NCBI GenBank assembly: GCA_966211455.1 | Contig: CBIHNI010000011.1 | Coordinates: 1-64,000 of the forward strand | Source of the DNA: 21-14-0-10-47-8 sp966211455 | Lineage (GTDB): Bacteria > Bdellovibrionota > Bdellovibrionia > Bdellovibrionales > Bdellovibrionaceae | Direction: 5' to 3' | DNA: 64,000 nucleotides | Shown: piece by piece, positions 1 through 6,863 of the stretch | How the letters are laid out: each line of letters begins with the position of its first letter | How positions within the stretch are numbered: the stretch's first letter is position 1 | Position numbers and translations under genes: made by a program | Notes under the pieces: generated by a model | The model's input: the letters and a program-made list of their open reading frames with translations, nothing else | The model's database searches: none | What the model was told of the DNA's origin: nothing

Positions 1-1077
1 ATCTTGATGAATCAGTGGTGCAACGTCATGCGCTGGGAAATGCGCACGCGCATGTTCCTGCGAACGGCCGAATTTCTTTGGCAAGAGGGCCACACCGTTC
101 ACGCCACCGCCAAAGAGGCCGAAGAAGAAACGCTAAAAATGCTCGATGTCTATGCGGACTTTGCGCAAAATTATATGGCGATGCCAGTCGTGAAAGGCAT
201 GAAAACCAAAGACGAACGCTTCCCGGGTGCGGTCGACACTTACACCATCGAAGCGATGATGCAGGATAAAAAAGCTCTGCAAGCCGGGACTTCGCATTTC
301 TTGGGACAAAACTTTGCCAAAGCCTCTGGCATCAAATTTCTCAGCGCCGAAGGAAAAGAAGAGATCGCATGGACGACGTCATGGGGGATGTCGACCCGTA
401 TGATCGGCGGCTTGATCATGACCCACAGTGATGACGACGGCCTGGTGTTACCACCGATGATTGCCCCCCTGCACGTGGTGATCTTACCGATCTACCGCAA
501 CGACGAAGAAAAATCACAAGTCCTGGCTTACGTTGAGTCTTTGGCCAAAGAGCTTCGCGCCCAGAACTTTGGTGATGGCCGCGTGCAAGTCAAAATCGAC
601 ACCCGCGATCTGCGCGGTGGCGAAAAAGCTTGGCAGTACATCAAGCAAGGCGTGCCTGTTCGTATCGAAGTGGGCCCACGTGATATGGCAAAAAACGAAG
701 TCTTCGTCGGCCGCCGCGATAAAGGCGTGAAAGAAAAATCTGGCATGGCTCGTGGCGAATTTGTCAGCTCGGTGGGGTCGATCCTGCAGGAAATCCAAAA
801 CAATTATTACCAGCGCGCCTTGGCTCGTCGTAAAGAAGCGACAAAGGAAATCAACTCTCTGAAAGAGTTCGAAGAATTCTTTGGCGGCAGCGAAGATTCA
901 CAAAGTGGTGGTTTTGCGATGGTTCACTGGAACGAAGCCGCGATCGGACACGAAATCCTGACCAAGCTGAAGGTGACCCCGCGCTGTATTCCTTTGGACG
1001 CCCCGACTGAAAATGGCACCTGCATCTTCAGCGGCAAGCCTTCCACAAAACGAATTATTTTCGCGAAATCTTACTAG
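1..1077 (+). CDS. proS: Prolyl-tRNA synthetase, C-terminal part (5' truncated by window)
   Basis: This is the 3' part of a class II prolyl-tRNA synthetase, which charges tRNA-Pro with proline in the cytosol. The frame is already open at base 1, so the start lies outside the window. The visible part contains RWEMRTRMFLRTAEFLWQEG and the HTVHATAKEAEEET stretch, both typical of the short archaeal/eukaryote-type (type 3) ProRS catalytic core. An anticodon-binding domain follows (about residues 155-270), and the protein ends with a C-terminal extension that has a cysteine-containing zinc-type tail. The long editing insertion of E. coli-type ProRS would lie upstream and cannot be judged here. Family assignment is confident from the motifs; the type 3 assignment is a little less certain because the N-terminus is missing. 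Confidence 0.93.
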   Translation: MLMNQWCNVMRWEMRTRMFLRTAEFLWQEGHTVHATAKEAEEETLKMLDVYADFAQNYMAMPVVKGMKTKDERFPGAVDTYTIEAMMQDKKALQAGTSHFLGQNFAKASGIKFLSAEGKEEIAWTTSWGMSTRMIGGLIMTHSDDDGLVLPPMIAPLHVVILPIYRNDEEKSQVLAYVESLAKELRAQNFGDGRVQVKIDTRDLRGGEKAWQYIKQGVPVRIEVGPRDMAKNEVFVGRRDKGVKEKSGMARGEFVSSVGSILQEIQNNYYQRALARRKEATKEINSLKEFEEFFGGSEDSQSGGFAMVHWNEAAIGHEILTKLKVTPRCIPLDAPTENGTCIFSGKPSTKRIIFAKSY

Positions 1078-1136
1078 CCTCGGCTGGATAGACCAAATCA
1101 GCTGTGCTAGCGACGCCAAATATGCTATCCCAAGCT

Positions 1137-1604
1137 ATGGCAAAAAAAGCATGGCTGATGAAGTCTGAACCCGATGTGTTTTCGATCCTAGATCTGAAAA
1201 AAGATGGCGCCACCCTGTGGACCGGCGTGCGCAACTATCAAGCGCGCAATTTTATGATGAACGATATGCAGGTCGGCGATCCGGTCTTGTTTTATCATTC
1301 CAGCGCAGATCCTTCGGGCGTGGCCGGTCTGGCGCAAGTCTCAAAAATCGCACAACCGGACCCCACCCAGTTCGACAAAAAGAACGAAGATGCTTTTGAT
1401 CCGAAAGCCACCAAAGACAAACCGATCTGGTTCTGTGTCGAAGTGAAGTTTGTTTCCGTGTTTAAAAACTTTATCCCGCTGGAGCAGCTGCGCACCGAAA
1501 AATCTTTAAGCTCGATGCTGGTTCTGAAAAAAGGCCAGCGCTTGTCGATTCAACCGGTGACTGAAAAAGAATTTGAAACCGTTAAAAAGCTAGGCGGCGC
1601 ATGA
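1137..1604 (+). CDS. EVE domain-containing protein
   Basis: A single EVE domain protein (PUA-like fold) of 155 residues. It starts with AWLMKSEPDVFSI, and WTGVRNYQARNFM and the LFYHSS strand follow, the standard order for the thymocyte-nuclear-protein-1/EVE family. The family is thought to bind modified bases in nucleic acids; no specific ligand can be named here. The frame is open upstream to a GTG at 1104, but homologues begin near the MAKKAW segment, so I chose the ATG at 1137. No good Shine-Dalgarno precedes either start. The stop codon overlaps the start of the next gene (ATGA), so it is co-translated with the dihydrouridine synthase. Pairing with a tRNA-modification gene is at least compatible with a role in RNA. 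Confidence 0.9.
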   Translation: MAKKAWLMKSEPDVFSILDLKKDGATLWTGVRNYQARNFMMNDMQVGDPVLFYHSSADPSGVAGLAQVSKIAQPDPTQFDKKNEDAFDPKATKDKPIWFCVEVKFVSVFKNFIPLEQLRTEKSLSSMLVLKKGQRLSIQPVTEKEFETVKKLGGA

Positions 1605-2650
1605 GCTTTGAGCTGCATTTAGCCCCTATGGAAGGTGTCGTCGATTTTGTTCTTCGCGACACTTTAACCCGCATCGGTGGCATCGACCGCTGCGTGACCG
1701 AATTTATTCGTGTCACCGATAAGCTGCATTCGCCAGCGGTCATTTATCGTTACGCCCCCGAATTGAAAATGGGCTCGCGCACCCGTCACGGCACCCCCAT
1801 GTATTTGCAGTATCTGGGCGGCCAAGCGCAACCCTTAGCCGAAAACGCCGCAGTCGGTGTGGAGCTTGGGGCCTTGGGGATTGATCTGAACTTTGGCTGT
1901 CCGGCAAAAACGGTGAACCGTCATGATGGCGGCGCCTCGTTGCTCAAAACCCCGGATCGCATTTTCAATATCGTCAGCACGGTCCGAAAAGCAGTGCCCG
2001 CGCATATTCCGGTGACGGCCAAAATGCGTTTGGGCTTTGACGATCCCTCGCAATGTTTTGACAATGCACGAGCCGTCGAAGCCGCAGGCGCCACGTCTTT
2101 GGCCATTCACTGTCGCACAAAGACCGATGGCTACCGTCCACCCGCTTATTGGGAGTGGATCCCGCGCATCAAAGAACAAGTCACACTTCCGATCGTCGCC
2201 AATGGCGAAATCTGGAGCGTCGAAGATTTCTGGAAATGCTTCGAAGTCACCGGCTGCCATCAAATCATGATCGGCCGCGGAGCCGTCGCCCAGCCTTTCT
2301 TATTCCGCGATATCAAAGCTTCGATCGCGCAGCGAAACTTGGCAGCTCCGTCGGCAGCAAAAGCATCTTCTGCAACCGCGGAAACCTCTCTCGCAACCGC
2401 CACTACGGCGGTGACCGCACCAGATTCGATTTCAATCCGCACCAACTGGAGCGAAACTTCGAAAATGATCCCGGTCTTCTTTGAAGCCTGCACCTTGGAT
2501 AAATCAGCCTACTTCGCACAAGCTCGCACCAAACAGTGGCTGAAATCCCTGGCACTGAAAAACCAGGAAGCAGTTCCCCTATTCGAAGAGCTCAAGCGCT
2601 TCACCAATCCGCACGAATTCCGCACCCGCCTCGAAACACTCTGCTCTTAA
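1601..2650 (+). CDS. dusC: tRNA-dihydrouridine synthase, DusC-like
   Basis: A flavin-dependent tRNA-dihydrouridine synthase that reduces a uridine in tRNA. The N-terminus LAPMEGVVDFVLRD and TEFIRVTDKL match the DusC (U16) subfamily more closely than DusA or DusB. The catalytic cysteine is C100 in NFGCPAKTVNRHDGG, and FMN-binding segments such as KMRLGF, IHCRTK, NGEIWS and IGRGAV follow in family order. At 349 residues it is about 30 longer than E. coli DusC. The excess is an Ala/Ser/Thr-rich low-complexity insert at about residues 246-276, between the TIM barrel and the C-terminal helical tRNA-binding domain. It overlaps the EVE-domain gene by 4 nt and is probably its operon partner. The subfamily call rests on motif resemblance only. 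Confidence 0.9.
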   Translation: MSFELHLAPMEGVVDFVLRDTLTRIGGIDRCVTEFIRVTDKLHSPAVIYRYAPELKMGSRTRHGTPMYLQYLGGQAQPLAENAAVGVELGALGIDLNFGCPAKTVNRHDGGASLLKTPDRIFNIVSTVRKAVPAHIPVTAKMRLGFDDPSQCFDNARAVEAAGATSLAIHCRTKTDGYRPPAYWEWIPRIKEQVTLPIVANGEIWSVEDFWKCFEVTGCHQIMIGRGAVAQPFLFRDIKASIAQRNLAAPSAAKASSATAETSLATATTAVTAPDSISIRTNWSETSKMIPVFFEACTLDKSAYFAQARTKQWLKSLALKNQEAVPLFEELKRFTNPHEFRTRLETLCS

Positions 2651-2725
2651 CTTTGCAGTCGTATCGTTGCTTCCCCAATTCTTTCGTGAGCTTTGCGCTC
2701 ATAAGCAATATACCGTCCTTACCTC

Positions 2726-2773
2726 CCCCCTCACAAACTTGTCGTCGAATAAGACGACAAGTTTGTGAGGGGG
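2726..2773. repeat. Perfect 21-bp inverted repeat, possible terminator
   Basis: A perfect 21-bp stem (2726-2746 pairs with 2753-2773) with a 6-nt loop lies downstream of dusC. No T-tract follows, so it is not a classical Rho-independent terminator, though it may still stop transcription or protect mRNA 3' ends. Its outer arms read CCTCACAAA...TTTGTGAGG, the same as the outer arms of the hairpins at 15941-15982 and 19712-19753, while the inner stem differs completely. Confidence 0.75.
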
Positions 2774-2836
2774 CTCCAAACCCTCCCTTCCCGGACAAAT
2801 TTGATCAAACAAATTTAAATCGCAGATGGAGCTGGT

Positions 2837-3412
2837 TTGGATATTGCTGAAGCGCCCACCATGACTGAATTAACAGACGAAATGCGAGAAAAAGCTTTTT
2901 ATCAGTGGAAATCACGTGACTATCAACTTTTAGAGATGGACGAAGCCGTGCGATCCGCTCTAACTGTAGAGATTAAAAGTCCTAGGGCTTGGCTACGCGG
3001 GGCAAGAGAGGCCTTGTGGTTATCGGGAACCGACATGGCCGAAAAACTCCAAATTTCCCGAAGCCACTATCTCCGTCTGGAAATTCGGGAAAAGAATGGA
3101 AAATTAAGCTTAGAACAAATTCGAAAAATTGCGGAAGCGATGGACTGTGAAGTGATCTATGCAATCCGCCCAAAATCCAGAATCAGCTTTGCTCGAGTCA
3201 TTTGGAATCGTTTGAGACAGATTTCTGAAGCTCATTGGTGGGTTCGCAGTCGACCTGCACACCTGAAGATCAACGCCCTTTGTGCCATCGCCAGGCGCAA
3301 AATGCATGATCCGGAGGTTCGTCGAAGATTTAAATGGAGCGAACGCTACATGGAACGCTCTTCTCGCCGAAAGCCTTTAAAGTTTTTGGAAGATGAAAAC
3401 TGGCGAGTCTAA
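2837..3412 (+). CDS. HTH (XRE-type) protein resembling mobile mystery protein A
   Basis: A 191-residue protein with one helix-turn-helix domain at about residues 50-115. Segments such as AWLRGAREALWLSG, DMAEKLQISRSHYLRLE and SLEQIRKIAEAMDCEVIYA follow the layout of the 'mobile mystery protein A' group of XRE-like proteins (established family, usually beside a Fic-type partner). No Fic or toxin gene is adjacent here, so it is an orphan. The rest is Arg/Lys/Trp-rich (about residues 120-190) and I do not recognise it; it may bind nucleic acid. The start is TTG at 2837, preceded by GGAG at 5 nt; an ATG at 2861 is an alternative. The 3' end overlaps the convergent methyltransferase gene by 36 nt. 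Function: likely transcription regulator or antitoxin-like; target unknown. Confidence 0.7.
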   Translation: MDIAEAPTMTELTDEMREKAFYQWKSRDYQLLEMDEAVRSALTVEIKSPRAWLRGAREALWLSGTDMAEKLQISRSHYLRLEIREKNGKLSLEQIRKIAEAMDCEVIYAIRPKSRISFARVIWNRLRQISEAHWWVRSRPAHLKINALCAIARRKMHDPEVRRRFKWSERYMERSSRRKPLKFLEDENWRV

Positions 3413-4009
3413 TTTCAGGATTCGCAGGTCGTTGAGCTCGGCCCACCATTCGAAGGTTTGGTGGGAATAGAAAACCACGTGGGTGGGATCTTTGGCGTAC
3501 CACCAGTTGGCAAACATCGCGGGGCCCGAGTGGAAGCCTGTCATGCCGGCGAAAATTCCTTGGCTGCGAACCATCGAGAGAATTTCTTTGAGGCTTGCTG
3601 CGGGTTCTTGAAGATGTTCGATGACTTCGGTGCTGGTGATCAGATCAAAGGAACCCACGGGCTTCACCGGTTGATAAACTGGATCGTAAACTTCGACCGT
3701 CGATAAGCCCTCTCGGCGCAAAAGCTCGGCCAGCACCGGGCCTGGGCCCGAGCCCCAATCCAAAGCTCGCATTGTCGACCGTAAGTGAAAGCGCAAAGGC
3801 TTTAGCAGCTGCTCGAAAAACTGCGCGTAGCCGGGATTGTCGATGGTGTTTTCGTGTTGGTCGTAGCGCTCTTTTTGTTGGGACCAATCTAAAAAATCAC
3901 CCGGATCCTTGAAAATCAGATCGCAGTTTTGACAATGAAACAGTCGCCCCTTCCAGCTGTTGTGGGTCACAGGGGTTAATTCTTTTGACTGGCACATAAG
4001 GCATTGCAT
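3377..4009 (-). CDS. Class I SAM methyltransferase with N-terminal zinc ribbon
   Basis: A 210-residue SAM-dependent methyltransferase. An N-terminal zinc-ribbon-like knuckle has C3-x2-C6 and C26-x2-C29. The SAM-binding motif I is ALDWGSGPGPVLAELL, followed by EVYDPVY (acidic ribose contact) and STEVIEHLQEP (motif IV/post-IV region of Methyltransf_11/23 proteins). The frame is open to 4102, but the ATG at 4009 puts the zinc knuckle at the start and leaves a short divergent gap to grxC. The substrate cannot be read from the sequence; similar zinc-knuckle methyltransferases act on small molecules or sugars. Its 3' end overlaps the convergent HTH gene. Confidence 0.82.
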   Translation of the reverse strand: MQCLMCQSKELTPVTHNSWKGRLFHCQNCDLIFKDPGDFLDWSQQKERYDQHENTIDNPGYAQFFEQLLKPLRFHLRSTMRALDWGSGPGPVLAELLRREGLSTVEVYDPVYQPVKPVGSFDLITSTEVIEHLQEPAASLKEILSMVRSQGIFAGMTGFHSGPAMFANWWYAKDPTHVVFYSHQTFEWWAELNDLRILKLDSPVFIFQKL

Positions 4010-4124
4010 AAGAGCCCCCAGTCTTGTCTTTTCCCCCTTGGTATGGGAGATTTTTCTTCGAATTGACGCGCCTCGAAGGTGGCGTCTGCAAACCCAAATC
4101 ATAGGCCCAAATGTGGAGGTATCT

Positions 4125-4376
4125 ATGGCTAAAGTTGTGATGTACTCGAAAGTTCCATGTCCTTACTGCGTGAACGCCAAGCGCCTGTTGGACGATAAAG
4201 GCGTGAAATACGAAGTGATCGATCTCACCGACAATCCAGCTGAAATGCAAAGAATCAAAGACGAAACTGGCTGGAGAACCGTCCCCATCATCATGATCGA
4301 TGGCAAATTGATCGGCGGATATTCCGACATGAAGGCTTTGGACGAAGACGGCAAACTGGATTCAATGCTTGCCTAA
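4125..4376 (+). CDS. grxC: Glutaredoxin 3 (GrxC family)
   Basis: An 83-residue dithiol glutaredoxin that reduces protein disulfides and mixed glutathione disulfides in the cytosol. The active site is C12-P-Y-C15, and the glutathione-binding TVP cis-proline (WRTVPIIMIDG) and the GGYSDMKAL segment are present. The start is firm: an ATG preceded by GGAGGT at 4 nt, with MAKVVMYSK being the usual N-terminus. It is divergent from the methyltransferase gene and its 3' end abuts or overlaps the aminotransferase gene, so the two are probably co-transcribed. Confidence 0.95.
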   Translation: MAKVVMYSKVPCPYCVNAKRLLDDKGVKYEVIDLTDNPAEMQRIKDETGWRTVPIIMIDGKLIGGYSDMKALDEDGKLDSMLA

Positions 4377-4380
4377 CCAA

Positions 4381-5553
4381 ATGCGCAGTCTTTTTCGCTA
4401 CCCCGAAAACATCATCTATATGAATTCGGGGAGCATGGCCCTTTCCCCCGCTTGCGTGCAAGAACGCGTGCAAGCTGAAAAGGCCCGCCTGGAACAAAAT
4501 CCCACGGCCGCCCTGTTCGGAGCCTGGCCCCGAATGTGGGAGCAGCAGCAAAAGCTCGCCCAGTTTTTCAAAGCCGATCCCAATCATTTATTTCTCAGAA
4601 ACAACGTCACCCTGGTGATGAATGATTTGATCATGGCCCTGAATCTGCCAAAAGGATCCGAGATCCTGACCTCGGATATCGAGTATGGCGCCATCGTGAA
4701 AATCTGCCAGCACAAAGCACAGCTCGAAGGCCACGAGCTTCGCTTCTTCAGTCTGCATGACAAACATCAAGAGCCTGGCACCATCACCGAAGCGCAGCTG
4801 CTGGAGCGCCTGGAAAAAGCGCTGTCGCCCCAAACCAAGCTTGTGATGCTGTCGCACGTGATGACCGGATCGGGATTGGCCCTGCCGGTTGAGAAGATGG
4901 CCCGCCTGCTGCGGGCGAAGGGAATCTTCTTTGCTGTGGACGGCGCCCACGGGGCCGGATCGGTGCCGCTTGATTTTTCGAAAACCGAAATCGATTTCTA
5001 CGGAACCAATCTGCACAAATGGCTGATGGGCCCGAAAGGAACGGGCTTTGGTTATGTGGCGCCGCGAATGCGCGAGCATCTCACGCCCAAGTTTGCCGGC
5101 TGGACGACGCTGGAGGTTCCGCCCCACTTTGCCATGTTCGGTGATCCGTGGACCCAGCGCTGGATGATCTCCAGCACTTTTAATTTTTCAGACTTCTACG
5201 GCATCGCCGAAACCTTGAAGTTCTGGCAAGAGCAAGGCCCACAGAAAATCATGCAACGGCAGACCGACCTTCTGAACCTGACCAAGCAACTGATCCCGCA
5301 GGCCACCGGATGGAAATGCATGAGCGATTTTGCCACCCCAGATCTGTGCGGTCCCTTGGCGGCCTTTCAACTCCCCGCGGCGATTCAGAAGATGGGGTTT
5401 GAATACATGATGAAGCTGCAGGCAGAAAAAGGCCTGGTGGTTTCAATGACCATGATTCAGCACGAGTGGATGCTGCGACTTTCGCCACACATCTATAATG
5501 ACGAGTCCGACCTTGAAAAAACTGCAGGGATTCTGAAGGACTCGATCAACTGA
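4381..5553 (+). CDS. Class V aminotransferase (isopenicillin N epimerase-like)
   Basis: A 390-residue PLP-dependent fold-type I enzyme of the class V aminotransferase/cysteine desulfurase superfamily. YMNSGSMALSP near the N-terminus and VDGAHGAGSVPLDF (PLP aspartate) are seen, and the probable Schiff-base lysine is K213 in NLHKWLMGPKGTGFGYV. That last motif is typical of isopenicillin-N-epimerase-like members rather than NifS/SufS, and no desulfurase cysteine loop is evident. The substrate is unknown. An in-frame TTG at 4369 that overlaps the grxC stop is an alternative start with a GGA-type ribosome-binding site; I prefer the ATG at 4381. Likely in an operon with grxC. Confidence 0.87.
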   Translation: MRSLFRYPENIIYMNSGSMALSPACVQERVQAEKARLEQNPTAALFGAWPRMWEQQQKLAQFFKADPNHLFLRNNVTLVMNDLIMALNLPKGSEILTSDIEYGAIVKICQHKAQLEGHELRFFSLHDKHQEPGTITEAQLLERLEKALSPQTKLVMLSHVMTGSGLALPVEKMARLLRAKGIFFAVDGAHGAGSVPLDFSKTEIDFYGTNLHKWLMGPKGTGFGYVAPRMREHLTPKFAGWTTLEVPPHFAMFGDPWTQRWMISSTFNFSDFYGIAETLKFWQEQGPQKIMQRQTDLLNLTKQLIPQATGWKCMSDFATPDLCGPLAAFQLPAAIQKMGFEYMMKLQAEKGLVVSMTMIQHEWMLRLSPHIYNDESDLEKTAGILKDSIN

Positions 5554-5886
5554 TCGTCAGTCCACTTTCTCCACGTTCTGAAATTTTCTAAAATGTTTTC
5601 ATGCCCCATTGGCTGATGTTGGTCGGAGTTATTTTGAAACCACCTGCAATGACTCGCCTTTCCTTAAACTTGCCAGTTTTTTAAACAAATGTTTCTTGTT
5701 TTCAGCCCAATTCGATTTCACCCATTTTTCTTCAGCGCATTTGTTATGTTCGCACTCGTTCAAAAGATCGAAGTGGGGCCAGTCCGAACCCAGTTTGTGA
5801 TGGCACATCTTTGGCTTTATCTCTCTTCGTATTGACTTAAATGGTGTCAGAAAAAACCAAACACACTTTTTCTTAAGGAGGAAAAG
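5554..5886. other. Intergenic region, no gene supported
   Basis: About 330 bp between the aminotransferase and the lipoprotein gene. A 63-codon open frame (5609-5800) has no ribosome-binding site, is Phe/Ser-rich and looks non-coding. A TTGACT hexamer at 5832-5837 could be a -35 element, but no convincing -10 sits at the right spacing. The only clear signal is a strong AAGGAGG at 5876-5882 in front of the lipoprotein gene. Confidence 0.5.
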
Positions 5887-6621
5887 ATGAAAAATTTGAT
5901 GAAAGCAGCATTGGCTGCAGTAGCTGTTGCAGCTTTGTCAGCTTGCGGCGGTGGTGGCGGTGGTAACACTTCAACTGGTGGTACTTACTTCACACACGCT
6001 CAATTGGCTCAAGAGTTCGTTCGCCGCGTTAACGTTGACGTTGCTGGCTACGACCTGACTTTGGTGAAAACAGATACACTGAAGTATGACTATATCGTTG
6101 TGTACGACAACGACTATCGCACTTACGACGCTTACTACATCGGTGCTTACAACCCAGGCGAAAACTTGGTTTCTTACCTGAACAAATACGAATCATACAC
6201 TTATTATGATTTGATCCCAGAATCAGGAAACACATACCTTGATTACGTCACTGGCACTCGCTTCGAAAAAGGCGTTTCTTCAGAAAAGAACTTGTCTGCA
6301 ATGAAAGCTTTGGGACAGCAATTGGCTATCACAAAAGCTGCTGAAGGCATGCAAGCGACTTACGGCATGAGCCAAGAAAAAGCGATGTCACTTGCGAGCT
6401 TCGCTTACAAAGTCAAAACTTCTGTTGCTGGCACTTACAGCATCAAAGATTACGATGCTTTCTCTAAAGACCTGACTGGTTCTTCAATCTCTGAATTCCA
6501 AGCAGATGTTAAATCTGGTGACTTGTCTTCATTGCAATCTCGCATTGAGCTTGCTGGTGAAACGACTGGTATGGGTTCAGAAGGTGCTCAGAAAGTTATC
6601 GCTGACATCTTCATGAAGTAA
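5887..6621 (+). CDS. Secreted lipoprotein of unknown function
   Basis: A 244-residue lipoprotein. The signal peptide MKNLMKAALAAVAVAALSAC ends in the lipobox LSAC, with C20 as the lipidated residue, followed by a polyglycine linker (GGGGGG). The mature part has a Tyr/Asp-rich region (about residues 55-110) and then a helical C-terminal half. I recognise no domain. Codon use is unlike the neighbours: it strongly prefers GCT, GGT, ACT, GTT and TCT, where adjacent genes use GCC/GCG and ACC. With the strong AAGGAGG ribosome-binding site, this suggests a highly expressed envelope protein. Asp (not at +2) does not mark inner-membrane retention, so outer-membrane localisation is likely. It stands alone and ends in a clear terminator. 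Confidence 0.85.
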   Translation: MKNLMKAALAAVAVAALSACGGGGGGNTSTGGTYFTHAQLAQEFVRRVNVDVAGYDLTLVKTDTLKYDYIVVYDNDYRTYDAYYIGAYNPGENLVSYLNKYESYTYYDLIPESGNTYLDYVTGTRFEKGVSSEKNLSAMKALGQQLAITKAAEGMQATYGMSQEKAMSLASFAYKVKTSVAGTYSIKDYDAFSKDLTGSSISEFQADVKSGDLSSLQSRIELAGETTGMGSEGAQKVIADIFMK

Positions 6622-6660
6622 TCGATCTCTGATCGGTTCGCTTTAAGTAAAAACCACTGG

Positions 6661-6692
6661 AAAACCCTGGATTCGTCCGGGGTTTTCTTTTT
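6661..6692 (+). terminator. Rho-independent terminator after lipoprotein gene
   Basis: A stem AAAACCC..GGGGTTTT with a short loop is followed by a run of T residues (CTTTTTT). It lies 40 nt past the lipoprotein stop codon and has the classic intrinsic terminator form. Confidence 0.8.
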
Positions 6693-6717
6693 TGAAAAAC
6701 CTTTGTAATTAAGATCT

Positions 6718-6857
6718 GTCAACTGGGTTGACACCCCCCTCTTTCTGTCGAACATTTTTTGTCCCTGGAAGGCTCTATTGGAATGAGTTGCCCATAAAGG
6801 GCCCTTTCTGTGGACCATGGCTTGCTCTTTGGAATCCTATTCGAAAAGGAATAGGAG
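6718..6857 (+). promoter_or_regulatory. Palindrome at candidate -35 and hairpin over the ribosome-binding site
   Basis: Upstream of the 1079-residue protein gene, GTCAAC-TGG-GTTGAC (6718-6732) is a perfect palindrome overlapping a consensus -35 hexamer TTGACA (6728-6733). The -10 at 17 bp (AACATT) is poor, so the promoter is tentative. Further down is AAAGGGCCCTTT (6796-6807), also palindromic. An 8-bp hairpin (6835-6842 with 6849-6856) then buries most of the AGGAG ribosome-binding site (6853-6857). Together these suggest operator control and translational masking; this is inference. Confidence 0.35.
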
Positions 6858-6863
6858 CCAATT

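Noticed and set aside
5609..5800. 63-codon open frame before the lipoprotein gene
   Set aside because: No ribosome-binding site, unusual composition and no family resemblance; it looks like chance open frame in a gap.
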